Source: Bryobacteraceae bacterium
GTDB taxonomy: Bacteria > Acidobacteriota > Terriglobia > Bryobacterales > Bryobacteraceae
Direction: 5' to 3'
Length of the DNA: 64,000 nt
Assembly: GCA_019748195.1 (NCBI GenBank)
Contig: JAIEPW010000079.1
Location: 26,078 to 90,077 of the forward strand
The notes under the pieces are model-generated. The model was not told the DNA's origin. It saw only the letters and a list, made by a program, of their open reading frames with translations, and ran no database searches. Position numbers and translations under genes: made by a program. Positions 51,908 through 61,368 of this stretch are shown here, in pieces (the first letter of the stretch is position 1; every line of letters begins with the position of its first letter).

Positions 51908-54586
51908 CTACCAGCGCAGCCGTACCGCGAATTGGATGGTGCGGCCTTCGTTCAGCGTGTTGGTGATCTGTCCGAAGTTGGGGGAAGCGAGCTCGCGGCC
52001 GGGATCGGCGAATTGCGGAGTGTTGAAGAGATTGACGGCCTCGGCGCGCAACACCAGCGTGCGTTCGCCGGCGATCCGGAAGTCGCGCCCCAGCGCGAAG
52101 TTCATGTTGTAGATCCCGCCCTTGCGGAACGTGTTCACGCCGATGTTGCCGCGCGTCTCGCCGGGGCGGATGAACGCAAAGGCGGAGCGGGGCAGCAGCG
52201 CAAGCGCCGAATCGGGGTCGCCGATGGTCCTGCCCAGGACCGAGGGATCGAGAACGTTCACGCGGTCGGCGGGAGCGCCGTCCACGTTACCGAAGCCGGG
52301 CGCATCGGAGCCGGAGACCACGGTGAAGGGTGTGCCGCTTTTCGCCAGGTACACGGCCATCAGATTCCACCGTCCCACTCCCCTGCGCAACCATGCCGGC
52401 GCCCGCGTCAAGGAAGGCGTGTTGTAGAAGACGTGCGCCAGAAGGGCGTGGGGCTGGTCGAAGCTGCTCAAGCCCTTCAGATCGGATTGCAGCGGAAGTT
52501 CCGATTGGCTCTGGCCTTGCCGGGCGTCCTCGCCGGTAGCGGTGTTGATGTAGGCGCCGCCCAGATCGATCGCCTTGCTGAACCAGTAGGAGGCGTCAAA
52601 GGTCAGCCCGCGCCAGGATGGAGCGGTTACCGTCACGCGAGCGGCGTCGTAATAGCCGATGGAGGCATTCACGACGCGCCGGAAATCGTAGTAACGCGTG
52701 TCGGGCCTGCGGTTGTTGATGGTAGCGGTAGTGTTCAGGGCGGGATCGGGATCGGGCAGCGCGCGGTTGGTATACCAGCTCAGCAACAGCTTCATGGTGC
52801 GGCTGCCCACGTATCCGATGTTCAGCCGCCAGCGGCGCGGCAACTCCGGCTCCCAGGAAAAGCTGTACTGGTGCGAGTAGGGCGACCGCAGGTTCGGATC
52901 CAGGTACACGAAGATGGACCGGCCGTCCGGGGACACGTCCTGGGGCCGCAGCTTATCGTAGGGATTGGCCAGGTTCGGCGCCTGTACCTCCACTTTGATG
53001 CTGCCGGGAGGATTGAATCGCACCTGTTGCAGCGTCACGGCCATGGGTTCCATGTAGTGCGTGCCGTAAGACGCTCGCATCACGCCCAGCTTGCGTGGCA
53101 TGCTCCATGCCAGGCCGAAGCGGGGCGACAGGTTGTTGCGGTCGCTGGCGACATCGATCGGCACGCGGCCCAGGCGCTCCCGCGGCGTAACGAACGGCTC
53201 GTAGCGGAGGCTGGCGTTCAGCGTCAGACGCGGATGAACGCGCCAGACATCGCCGGCGAAGTATTCCTGCTCGACGGCGCGGAAATCGAACCGGGTGGCG
53301 CCGAGCGAGCCGGCGAAGCGGCTGGGCATCCCCATGCGGAGGTTGGTGATGCCGTCGTTGCCAAAGTCATTACGGAAATAGAAGTAGCCGCGATGCCCGC
53401 TGAACTCGTCGGAATTGGTCTGGCGGCGGGCGATGGAGAAGCCCGCGCTCCACTGGTGGCGGCCGCGCGACTGGCGAATTTCGCCCGCATGGCGAAACCG
53501 GTTGATCACGCGATCGAGCGGCACCGTGCTCGAGGGTCCCAGTTCCTGCAGGATATTGGCGAAATTCACCGTGGGACCCACGGCGCCGGCGGCGGGGCTA
53601 AGCACCGTGCCGACGCGATCGAAGCCCACCGAAAAGTTGGTTACGGTACGCGGATTCCAGCTTCGGGTCCAGGTCAACCGCGCCGTGTGGGCGCGGCTGA
53701 TGGTGTTCGGGTTCTGACCCTTCACGAATTGATAGGCCGCGATATTCTGCTCGGTCCAGGAATGCTGAGCATTCAGGCGATCTCGCGGACCGATTCGCTG
53801 TTCGAAGCGCGAGGTGAGCGTGCTGGTGTCGATGGACTGGGGCGCATTGGTGTTCAGTGCCCGTTCGTTGATATCGGTCCGGTTGGGCGCCACGGCGGGA
53901 AAGGCGTCCAGGAAGCGCAGCACCACGGCACGTGTTTGCGGGTCGGCGGCGGGGCTGGGAAGTCCGGTGCGCGGATTCACCAGCAGCGGCGAGCGCTCGT
54001 CCAGGCGCGGGATCAAGACATTGCCATTCACCATGCCGCGCACCCGGTTCAGGCTGCCGTCGCCGAAGAAGTAGGCGTCTTTCCAGGGCCGGAATCCAGC
54101 GGCGGCTCCAAACCCGTTCTCGCGCGCGGGCAGCACCTCGCCCACCTGAAAGAACGATCTCGCGCGCAGGATGCTGTTCATGTGCGTCCAGGAAAGCTGG
54201 CCGTGGAAGCCGGCGGCGGTTTGCGCGGGAACGTGGATGGGCGCGGGGACACGGTTGCCGTACTCGCTGGAGAAGTAATTGCGGTCCGGCTTGAACTCGT
54301 CGACGATGGTGGCGCTCGCGCCCATGCGCTGCTGCAGCTCCTTCAGCGCGTTGTTGTCCACCATGTTGACCTGGACGTTCTCGTTGCGGCGGCTTTCGCC
54401 TTTGTCGGTATCGGTCTTGCCGGCGAGAGAAAGCTCCTGGGGCGCCTGCGGGGCGGCGGGAGAGGGCGGGGCCACTACTCCCTCGGGAGCCGCGGGCTTG
54501 TTTTCCGGGGCCGGGCGCTCGGGTCCGGGGGTTTGCGGGAGGGCGGCGATCGCCGCCAGGGTCAGTGTGAGGAGCCGCCTCACCAC
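51908..54586 (-). CDS. TonB-dependent receptor (Oar-like)
   Basis: An 892-residue outer-membrane beta barrel. A short hydrophobic leader (MVRRLLTLTLAAIAALPQTP) is followed by a Pro/Ala-rich linker (about 20-55), then a plug-like domain to about 200 (NNALKELQQRMGASATIVDE). The barrel follows, with alternating aromatic strands to the C-terminal FAVRLRW typical of OMPs. The N-terminal carboxypeptidase-regulatory domain usual in Oar-like proteins is missing. The GTG start overlaps the GGT stop in GTGGTGA. Its substrate is unknown; the coupled GGT hints at a peptide or glutathione-like compound. Confidence 0.85.
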   Translation of the reverse strand: MVRRLLTLTLAAIAALPQTPGPERPAPENKPAAPEGVVAPPSPAAPQAPQELSLAGKTDTDKGESRRNENVQVNMVDNNALKELQQRMGASATIVDEFKPDRNYFSSEYGNRVPAPIHVPAQTAAGFHGQLSWTHMNSILRARSFFQVGEVLPARENGFGAAAGFRPWKDAYFFGDGSLNRVRGMVNGNVLIPRLDERSPLLVNPRTGLPSPAADPQTRAVVLRFLDAFPAVAPNRTDINERALNTNAPQSIDTSTLTSRFEQRIGPRDRLNAQHSWTEQNIAAYQFVKGQNPNTISRAHTARLTWTRSWNPRTVTNFSVGFDRVGTVLSPAAGAVGPTVNFANILQELGPSSTVPLDRVINRFRHAGEIRQSRGRHQWSAGFSIARRQTNSDEFSGHRGYFYFRNDFGNDGITNLRMGMPSRFAGSLGATRFDFRAVEQEYFAGDVWRVHPRLTLNASLRYEPFVTPRERLGRVPIDVASDRNNLSPRFGLAWSMPRKLGVMRASYGTHYMEPMAVTLQQVRFNPPGSIKVEVQAPNLANPYDKLRPQDVSPDGRSIFVYLDPNLRSPYSHQYSFSWEPELPRRWRLNIGYVGSRTMKLLLSWYTNRALPDPDPALNTTATINNRRPDTRYYDFRRVVNASIGYYDAARVTVTAPSWRGLTFDASYWFSKAIDLGGAYINTATGEDARQGQSQSELPLQSDLKGLSSFDQPHALLAHVFYNTPSLTRAPAWLRRGVGRWNLMAVYLAKSGTPFTVVSGSDAPGFGNVDGAPADRVNVLDPSVLGRTIGDPDSALALLPRSAFAFIRPGETRGNIGVNTFRKGGIYNMNFALGRDFRIAGERTLVLRAEAVNLFNTPQFADPGRELASPNFGQITNTLNEGRTIQFAVRLRW

Positions 54587-56430
54587 GCCAAGGCAACCCG
54601 GTAATAGAACGGATCGGCGCCGCCTTCGATGACGCCGTCCGGATTCAGCCGGATCAGGACCGGCGCGGAACCGGAGTTGAAGCGCGAGCGGCGTCCGACG
54701 CGATGTCCGCGCGCCGACAGCTCGTTGGCGACGCTCTCGGGGATGCGATCGTCCAGCAAAAGATCGCCGCGGTTCCAGGCGTGGTTATCGAAGCTCGAAA
54801 CCAGATGCCGGGTCTGCAATCGCGGCGCCTCCACGGCGGCTTGCGCGTTCATGCCGTGATCGATCACGTAGAGGATCAATTGCAGCAGAGCCTGATCCTG
54901 GTTGTCGCCGCCCGGCGTGGACAGCGCGAGGTACGGCCGCCCGTCCGGCTGCATCACCAGGGTGGGCGACAGCGTAACGCGGGGCCGCTTGCCGGGACCG
55001 AGTTCGTTGGGGTGTCCGGGGATCAGCAGGAAGCTTTGCGCGCGCTGCGTGAGCGGGATGCCGGTATCCCCGGCGATCACGCTGGGCAGCCAGGCGCCCG
55101 AGGGGGTGGCGGAGAAGACCCAGCCATCCTTATCCATCGCGTCCACGCAAGTCGTGTCGCCGGCCATCAGCGCATCGTCGATGCGGATGGAGGCGATCTC
55201 GCTCTCGGTGGGATGCCGCCCCTTCTGCCCGCCCGGAGAGCCCGGCAGGAACTCCAGCGAGGCCTTGTTCCCGATCAACTGCCGGCGCGCGGCGGCGTAC
55301 TCGCGAGACAGCAGCTCCGCCGGAATCCTGGTGAACTTGGGGTCACCGTAGTAAGTGTCGCGATCCGCGTAGGCCAACTTTAGAGCTTCTGTAACGCGGT
55401 GGATCTGTTCGGCGGAATGCAACGGGGGCTTGTCGGAGTAGCCGTCCAGGATGCTCAGGGTCTGCAGCATGGAGGGACCCTGGCTCCAGAATCCGGGCTT
55501 ATAGACGACGTAGCCCTTGTAGGTGGCAGAGAGCGGCTCCTCGACGGAGAGCTTGAACGCAGCCATGTCCTCATAACGCAGCAGGCCGTCATGGGCTTTA
55601 CTGAAGGCGTCGATCTTGCGCGCGATTTCGCCCCGGTAGAAGTAGTCGCGAACGGCGTCGATGGCCTGGGCGCGGGTGGCGCCTTTCGCCAGAGCTTTCT
55701 TTTCGGCTTCGGCCATGGCGCGGAGGGTGGCGGCGAGTTTGGGTTGGCGGAAGATCTCCCCGGCGCGCGGGGATTGGCCATTGATCAGGAAGGTCTCCTT
55801 GGAGATGGGCCAAAGGTCGAAGAAGCGGCGGGAGCGCGCGATATAGCCGGCGCGCATCTCATCGATGGGCGCGCCGTCGGCCAGGTCGATCGCGGGCTGG
55901 ATGATCTCCGAGAAGCCGCGGGTTCCGAACTCGCGTAGCGCGAGCAATCCGGCATCCACCATGCCGGGGACCAGGGCCGGCATCAGGCCGGCGACGGGGA
56001 CCATGCCCTTCAAGCCACCGGGGTCCTGCTGCATCACCTCGCCGGCTTGCAACTTTCGGGTGCGGAACAGATCGGCGCTGGCGAGCTTGGGCATGGTTCC
56101 GACGCCGGCGATGGCGAATACCTTGCCTTTGTTGTTGCGAATCAGAATGGGGGCTTCCCCGCCGAAGCCGAAGTGGGAGTATTCGACAATGGAGGCCGCG
56201 AACATCGCGGACACGCCGGCATCCACGGCGTTGCCGCCCTTGTGGAACTGGCGCATGCCGGCCTCGGCCGCCTGGTCGGTTCCGGCGGCCACCGCGCCGC
56301 GGGTGCCTCGAGCCGGGTACTTCACCGGGCGCTCGCCCCGTTGCGCTTCTCCCCGGAACGTCAAAAAGCAGAGGGCCGCGATCGGGAGGATTGCTGCCGC
56401 AGCGAACTTCTTCATATCGGATTCCGACAT
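54580..56430 (-). CDS. gamma-glutamyltransferase family protein
   Basis: An exported enzyme of about 616 residues that hydrolyses or transfers gamma-glutamyl groups, or acts as an acylase. The signal peptide follows MKKFAAAAILPIAALCFLTF. Autoprocessing occurs before the Thr in AGDTTCVDAMDKDGWVF (near 423), and the GG oxyanion pair is in STPGGDNQDQAL. ATG at 56430 (MSES) or 56415 (MKKF) are both possible; AT-rich TTATAATG overlaps the first one. GGT in this clade is often a cephalosporin-acylase-like enzyme. Its stop overlaps the receptor start. Confidence 0.88.
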   Translation of the reverse strand: MSESDMKKFAAAAILPIAALCFLTFRGEAQRGERPVKYPARGTRGAVAAGTDQAAEAGMRQFHKGGNAVDAGVSAMFAASIVEYSHFGFGGEAPILIRNNKGKVFAIAGVGTMPKLASADLFRTRKLQAGEVMQQDPGGLKGMVPVAGLMPALVPGMVDAGLLALREFGTRGFSEIIQPAIDLADGAPIDEMRAGYIARSRRFFDLWPISKETFLINGQSPRAGEIFRQPKLAATLRAMAEAEKKALAKGATRAQAIDAVRDYFYRGEIARKIDAFSKAHDGLLRYEDMAAFKLSVEEPLSATYKGYVVYKPGFWSQGPSMLQTLSILDGYSDKPPLHSAEQIHRVTEALKLAYADRDTYYGDPKFTRIPAELLSREYAAARRQLIGNKASLEFLPGSPGGQKGRHPTESEIASIRIDDALMAGDTTCVDAMDKDGWVFSATPSGAWLPSVIAGDTGIPLTQRAQSFLLIPGHPNELGPGKRPRVTLSPTLVMQPDGRPYLALSTPGGDNQDQALLQLILYVIDHGMNAQAAVEAPRLQTRHLVSSFDNHAWNRGDLLLDDRIPESVANELSARGHRVGRRSRFNSGSAPVLIRLNPDGVIEGGADPFYYRVALAW

Positions 56431-56445
56431 TATAATGGTTCCACC

Positions 56446-56607
56446 ATGGAGCCGATCACCAGCCCGGCCGCCCCCGGAGAGACGGATCGCGACGAGCACG
56501 AGCCCTGCCTTTATTGTCCGGTATGCAGCGTCCGTCTGAGTGAACGCAAATGCAAGCTGTTCTGTAAGCAGTGCGGCTACTACATGAGCTGCGCCGACTA
56601 CTATTAG
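56446..56607 (+). CDS. small zinc-ribbon protein
   Basis: A 53-residue protein with cysteine pairs in LYCPVCSVRLSERKCKLF and CKQCGYYMSCADYY, enough for one zinc site. It has no signal peptide and no other domain. TATAAT lies at 56430-56435, too close upstream to be its -10. The next gene begins six bases after the stop. I find no function by pattern. Confidence 0.65.
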   Translation: MEPITSPAAPGETDRDEHEPCLYCPVCSVRLSERKCKLFCKQCGYYMSCADYY

Positions 56608-56612
56608 TAATC

Positions 56613-57074
56613 ATGACGCCGGAACTGCTGGAACGTTTCCGCCGCGGCGCGGATCTTGTGGCCGAAGCCCTTGCGGGCGTGTCCAAACCGGAACTGGATC
56701 GCGAGCCGGAGCCCGGCAAGTGGACCATCCGCCAAATCGCCTGTCACCTGGCCGACTCCGAGGCGGTGGGGGCCATGCGGCTCAGGCAAGTGATCGCCGA
56801 AGACGATCCCAACATCATCTGGTACGACGAGAAAGGCTGGGCGAATTACCTGGATTACGACCGGCGCGACCTCGCGTTGGCGCTGGAGCAGTTCCTGATT
56901 CTTCGGCGATCGAATTTTGAGTTGATCCGGGAACTGCCGGATGAAACCTTCCAGCGCTTCGGAACCCATTCGAAGCTGGGGCGAGTGTCACTCGAAGGCC
57001 TGGTGCGGATTTACGCCGAGCACGCCGAGGGTCACGCGGGGCAGATCCGGCGGCTGCGGGATGCGCTTGCCTAA
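56613..57074 (+). CDS. DinB family protein
   Basis: A 153-residue cytosolic DinB/YfiT-like four-helix-bundle protein. KWTIRQIACHLADSE is the usual first metal-ligand motif (near residue 36), and the C-terminal pair is YAEHAEGHAGQIRRL. The ATG at 56613 is preferred over upstream ATGs as the fold begins at LLERFRRGADL. It overlaps the convergent bestrophin gene by four bases. Unlike the two at 14.3 and 20.1 kb, it has no signal peptide. Confidence 0.85.
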   Translation: MTPELLERFRRGADLVAEALAGVSKPELDREPEPGKWTIRQIACHLADSEAVGAMRLRQVIAEDDPNIIWYDEKGWANYLDYDRRDLALALEQFLILRRSNFELIRELPDETFQRFGTHSKLGRVSLEGLVRIYAEHAEGHAGQIRRLRDALA

Positions 57075-57964
57075 AGCCCTTCCGGCATGGGTTGCGCGGG
57101 GACCGATTCGGCCCCGGCGAGCGCGCGCAGATCGCCGCGAATGCCGTCGCTGATGTCGTCCAGCGGCAGGTCGTTCGCATCGTAGCCGAACGGACCCTCG
57201 ATTTCGACGCCGATTTCCTCGATCCCGAAATAAACGTAGCCCACCAGCAGCACGTCCAGCACGGTGGTCCAACCAAAGGCTTCGACAAGGGCAAACGGAA
57301 GAGTGAAGCAGTACAGCACCAGGGCCCGGCGCAGGTGCAGGACATAGGCGAAGGGAAGCGGGGTTTTGCGGATGCGTTCGCAGCCGCCCAGGTGATCGAC
57401 AAGTTCCCGGACGTGGCTTTCCAGCGAGACCAGGATCAGGTCGCTGAAGCCGGACTTGCGTTGAGCGTCGCGCAGGCAGATGGTGATCTCCGCCGCGACG
57501 CTCATGGCGAGATGATGCGACGCTGCGAGGTGTTCTCCGCGCGACGGCAGATCGCGGGCGGCGGGCCCCAGACTCGGAGCGCCGCGCAGGACGCTCATTG
57601 CGGCGTACGGGAACGCGACGATCCAATTGACGAGACGCAGCAGACTTTCCCGGTCGCTGATATGTACCGACGCGGAACGCACCAGGTTGCGGCTCGCGTT
57701 GACGATGCCGCCCCACAGGCGGCGTCCTTCCCAGTAGCGATCGTAGGAGGAGTTAGTGCGGAACACCAGCAGCAGGCCGAGCGCGACTCCCACCAGGGAG
57801 TGGATGGTGGACGGAATCGCCACCGGCATCCAATACTTGTGGGCCGCCACGACAGCGACGGACCACAGGACGCTGAGCGCGAGGCGGCCCAGGATCTCCT
57901 TGAGCGCGGAGCCGCGGAAATCGAAGAAGTGGTCCAGCCATTTATGCGGATCGTAATGAATCAC
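57071..57964 (-). CDS. bestrophin-like membrane channel
   Basis: A 297-residue membrane protein of the bestrophin/RFP-TM family, a pentameric anion or cation channel. Family features are HKWLDHFFDFRGSALK at the start, LLVFRTNSSYDRYWEGRRLW (near 70) and the C-terminal EIEGPFGYDANDLPLD. Four transmembrane segments are seen. It is divergent from the agmatine deiminase gene. Confidence 0.9.
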   Translation of the reverse strand: MIHYDPHKWLDHFFDFRGSALKEILGRLALSVLWSVAVVAAHKYWMPVAIPSTIHSLVGVALGLLLVFRTNSSYDRYWEGRRLWGGIVNASRNLVRSASVHISDRESLLRLVNWIVAFPYAAMSVLRGAPSLGPAARDLPSRGEHLAASHHLAMSVAAEITICLRDAQRKSGFSDLILVSLESHVRELVDHLGGCERIRKTPLPFAYVLHLRRALVLYCFTLPFALVEAFGWTTVLDVLLVGYVYFGIEEIGVEIEGPFGYDANDLPLDDISDGIRGDLRALAGAESVPAQPMPEGL

Positions 57965-58050
57965 GTGGAATCATGGTACGGTTTTTCGATCGCCCGCGGC
58001 CACGGGCGCGGACCGGAGGGTTGTTTACACTGGAGGTTTGGAGAATCCGC

Positions 58051-59109
58051 CTGTCATCCCCATCCACTTCACCACGATCGCTGGGCTTCCGCATGCCCGC
58101 CGAATGGGAGCCGCACGAGGCAACTTGGCTCGCCTGGCCGCATGAGAGATCGGACTGGCCGGGCAAGTTCCAGCCGGTCCCCTGGGTGTACGCCGATATC
58201 GTGCGGAAGCTCGCTCGCGTGGAGCGGGTGCGGATTCTGGTGCGCGATCACGATACGGAGCGCAAAGTCCGCTCGATTCTGAAGAAAGCGCATGCGGACT
58301 TGAGCGCTGTCGAGTTCTATCACTACTTCACCAATCGCAGTTGGACGCGGGATTACTGCCCGCTGTTCATAAGCAACGGCGCCGGCGAGGTGGCGGTGAC
58401 GGACTGGAAGTTCAACGGCTGGGCCAAGTATTCGAACCACGAACATGACAATGCGATCCCGGAGTTTGTGGCCAACCAGTTCCAAATGCGGCGGTGGCAG
58501 CCGGATCTGGTGCTGGAGGGGGGCTCGATCGACGTCAACGGAGCGGGACGCATCCTGACCACCGAGGAGTGCCTGTTGAGCGACGTTCAGGCTCGCAACC
58601 CGGGGGCATCCAGGCAAGATCTCGAAGAAGCGTTCCGGGAGTATCTGGGCGTGGAGGAGACCATCTGGCTGAACCGCGGGATCGCGGGCGATGACACGCA
58701 CGGCCATGTCGACGACCTGGCGAGGTTCGCCGGGCGGGATCGCATTCTGCTGGCGGTGGAAGACGACCCCGGCGATGAGAACTACGAGCCGTTGCGGGAG
58801 AATCTCGCGCTTCTGAAAGAGCGGGGTGATGTTGAGGTGGTTCCGCTGCCGATGCCTGGCCGGCTCGAGTTTGCGGGGCAGCGCCTGCCGGCGAGCTACG
58901 CGAATTTCTACATTGCGAATCGCCTGGTGCTGGTTCCTACCTTTAACGACCGCAATGATCGGGTTGCGCTGAACCGGATCGCGGAATGTTTCCCCGATCG
59001 CGAGATTGTGGGCATCCACGCCCTGGACCTTGTCCTGGGGCTGGGGACGCTGCACTGCATGACCATGCAGCAGCCCGCCGCGATGTATGCTCAGAACAAC
59101 GAGGTTTAG
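58051..59109 (+). CDS. aguA: agmatine deiminase
   Basis: A peptidyl-arginine-deiminase-like enzyme, probably making N-carbamoylputrescine from agmatine. Visible motifs are RMPAEWEPHEATWLAWPH near the N-terminus, FTNRSWTRDYCPLFI, LVLEGGSIDVNGAGRILTTE and DDTHGHVDDLARF, and the nucleophile Cys in GLGTLHCMTMQQPA near the end. The start is unclear: no ATG is well placed; I use the CTG at 58051 after GGAGA, whereas the ATG at 57973 adds 26 odd residues and the ATG at 58093 cuts the motif. It feeds polyamine synthesis, which may link to potABCD. Confidence 0.92.
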   Translation: MSSPSTSPRSLGFRMPAEWEPHEATWLAWPHERSDWPGKFQPVPWVYADIVRKLARVERVRILVRDHDTERKVRSILKKAHADLSAVEFYHYFTNRSWTRDYCPLFISNGAGEVAVTDWKFNGWAKYSNHEHDNAIPEFVANQFQMRRWQPDLVLEGGSIDVNGAGRILTTEECLLSDVQARNPGASRQDLEEAFREYLGVEETIWLNRGIAGDDTHGHVDDLARFAGRDRILLAVEDDPGDENYEPLRENLALLKERGDVEVVPLPMPGRLEFAGQRLPASYANFYIANRLVLVPTFNDRNDRVALNRIAECFPDREIVGIHALDLVLGLGTLHCMTMQQPAAMYAQNNEV

Positions 59110-59112
59110 CAA

Positions 59113-60192
59113 TTGTTTCGAGTTGGAATCGCACTCTTGCTGTGCTCAGGGGCTGGTTTGGGCGCCCATCGGGCGGACGATGTGGCACGGCTGCTGGCGG
59201 GACTGCCGGCCCGGCAGTCAAGCGTTTTCCGCGAACTGGATTCCGATCCGGCCTGGAGCAGGCATCGAGCCGGATTCGACGCCGATTGGAAGTCGCTGGC
59301 AACTGGCCGAATGCCGCGAATGAAGCAGTTCCATGCGGCACGGCTTGCGGACTTCCGGGACGCGCGCGTCTTTTATCCGTTCGGCGGTCCCGACGCGCTG
59401 ACTGTTACGACGCTGTTTCCGGCCGCTAACTCGTACCTGATGGTGGGGTTGGAACCGGCGGGGACGTTGCCGGACCCGGAGAAACTGGATCCAGCAAAGC
59501 TCGACGAGGAACTCACGGCTTTTCGGGAATCGCTGCGCACGGTGATCCGGACCAGCTTCTTCTACACCAAGGAAATGGATGAGAGCTACCGCGGCAAGGT
59601 GACCGACGGCCTGCTTCCCACGCTGTTGATCTTCCTGGTGCGCCTGAACAATGAAATCACGGACTTGAAGTACGTGCGGGTGGACCCGGAAGGGAAGCTG
59701 CGCGAACGCGCGCCCGGGGAACGCCCTCCCGGGCGGGCCGGGGTGGAAGTCCGCTTCCGCACGCCCGGCGGGGAGCAAAGAACGCTTCGCTACTTCTCCG
59801 TGAACCTCATCAACCGCCACTTCGATGAGAACCAGGATTTTCGGAAGTACCTGGTGAGCCAGGGTCGCGTTGTGACGTTCCTGAAGGCGACATCGTATCT
59901 CGTGCACAGGAACTCCTTTTCCATGATTCGGGATCACATTCTGCAAAACAGCGATGCCATTCTGCAGGATGACAGCGGTGTTCCGTACCGGTTGCTTGAC
60001 CCTGCCTTGTGGACCGTCCAATTGTTTGGGAGATACACTCCGCCGAAAACGGTGTTTGCCAACCGGGAGCAGCCCGACCTGCTGGAGGCCTATGGAACAC
60101 CGGGGGCCGCAACGCCTCTCGGATTCCGCATCGGGTACGGCGCCAGCCGCGGCGAATCGAACCTCCTGCTCGCGCGCCGCAAAAAGACCTGA
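59113..60192 (+). CDS. secreted orphan protein, paralogue 1
   Basis: A 359-residue exported protein with a signal peptide (MFRVGIALLLCSGAGLGAHR). It shares its whole length with the next gene: VFYPFGGPDALTV, GLEPAGTLPDPEKL, YRGKVTDGLLPTLL, LRYFSVNLI and FKIGYG/FRIGYG endings. The function is unknown; I recognise no catalytic motif. The start is TTG at 59113, only three bases after the deiminase stop, and AGGTTTAG is a weak ribosome site. Confidence 0.8.
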   Translation: MFRVGIALLLCSGAGLGAHRADDVARLLAGLPARQSSVFRELDSDPAWSRHRAGFDADWKSLATGRMPRMKQFHAARLADFRDARVFYPFGGPDALTVTTLFPAANSYLMVGLEPAGTLPDPEKLDPAKLDEELTAFRESLRTVIRTSFFYTKEMDESYRGKVTDGLLPTLLIFLVRLNNEITDLKYVRVDPEGKLRERAPGERPPGRAGVEVRFRTPGGEQRTLRYFSVNLINRHFDENQDFRKYLVSQGRVVTFLKATSYLVHRNSFSMIRDHILQNSDAILQDDSGVPYRLLDPALWTVQLFGRYTPPKTVFANREQPDLLEAYGTPGAATPLGFRIGYGASRGESNLLLARRKKT

Positions 60193-60255
60193 TACGGCCT
60201 ATAAGCTATAGACCCTCGTGATTTTTGGCACAGAACTGCTATTCTGATCTCTGCC

Positions 60256-61368
60256 GTGCCGCAGTTACGTACCTTCCTCCCTTGCCTCGCCTGTGTCGCG
60301 CTGTTCGGGGCCGATGAACAAGCCGCGGTAGCGCCCGCAACTCCGAACGAGGTGGCTCGATTCCTGGCAGGTCTTCCGTCGGGGGACGGCGGCGCGTTGA
60401 GAAGTCTTGAAGAATCAGAGGACTGGAAGAGTCACCAGGCGTCCTTCCAACAGGCTTGGCTGCGTGTTCAACAGGATCGGCTGCCGCGCATGGGGGCGTT
60501 TTACGCCAAGGAACTGCGCGGCGACGCAGTGGCCGGGGCGACGGTTTTCTATCCCTTCGGCGGCCCGGATGCACTGACGGTTCTTACGCTTTTTCCGGGG
60601 CACACGCAATACGTACTGGTAGGCCTGGAACCAGCCGGGACCATCCCGCCCATTCACCGCATGACGAAAAAAGACCTTGGCGACGAATTGGCGGCGTTGC
60701 GCCAATCGCTCGATTCGGTGATGATTCGCAGCTTTTTCATCACCCGGCAGATGGACCGGACCTTCCGGGGGCAAGTAACCGATGGACTGCTGCCCGCGTT
60801 GATGGTGCTGGTGGCGCGGATGAACCAGACCATCACCGGCGTTCGCTGGATTCGTATTGAAGATGACGGCAAGGTTGTGGAGCGCAAGCCGGAGGAAAAG
60901 GTGGCCGGGCGATCGGGCGTAGAGATTCGATTTCGCACCGGCGGCGATCCGACGGAGCGAACGCTGCGTTATTTTTCAGTGAACCTGGGCGATGGGAAAC
61001 TGGCGGAGAACGCCGGATTTCAGGCGTTCGTGCGATCCGCGGGAAAGATGGTCACCTACTTCAAGGCGACCTCCTACATGACTCACCGGAAAGAGTTCTC
61101 CATCATCCGGGAGCTGGTGTTGAGCAACAGCCGGGCGGTGCTGCAGGACGATTCCGGGATCCCGTTCCGCTACTTCGATCCGGGGACATGGCAGTTGCAG
61201 CTCTACGGGGACTATACGCAGCCTTACGGCAGCTTCCGCTACCTGATCCAGAAGGATCTGCAGCAGGCCTACAAGACTCCGGGAACAGCGAAGCCGCTCG
61301 ATTTCAAGATCGGCTACGGATACAGCCGCATTCCGTCAAACCTGCTGCTGGCGCGCCGCAAGAGCTAG
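60256..61368 (+). CDS. secreted orphan protein, paralogue 2
   Basis: A 370-residue exported paralogue of the protein just before it. A signal peptide (to about residue 20) is followed by NEVARFLAGLPSGDGGALRS, VFYPFGGPDALTVLTLFPG, GLEPAGTIPPIHRMTK and LRYFSVNLGDGKL. The GTG at 60256 is the start. The shared core is best in the first half and at the C-terminus (LDFKIGYGYSR). It overlaps the convergent response regulator by four bases. Confidence 0.8.
   Translation: MPQLRTFLPCLACVALFGADEQAAVAPATPNEVARFLAGLPSGDGGALRSLEESEDWKSHQASFQQAWLRVQQDRLPRMGAFYAKELRGDAVAGATVFYPFGGPDALTVLTLFPGHTQYVLVGLEPAGTIPPIHRMTKKDLGDELAALRQSLDSVMIRSFFITRQMDRTFRGQVTDGLLPALMVLVARMNQTITGVRWIRIEDDGKVVERKPEEKVAGRSGVEIRFRTGGDPTERTLRYFSVNLGDGKLAENAGFQAFVRSAGKMVTYFKATSYMTHRKEFSIIRELVLSNSRAVLQDDSGIPFRYFDPGTWQLQLYGDYTQPYGSFRYLIQKDLQQAYKTPGTAKPLDFKIGYGYSRIPSNLLLARRKS

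Noticed and set aside
51932..54604. 890-codon open frame antisense to the TonB-dependent receptor
   Set aside because: Same reason: no recognisable motifs, and the receptor has the leader, barrel and terminal aromatic strand of a real gene.
57973..58050. N-terminal extension of agmatine deiminase from the ATG at 57973
   Set aside because: Its residues (VRFFDRPRPRARTGG) are unlike the family and would overlap the upstream region of the divergent gene.
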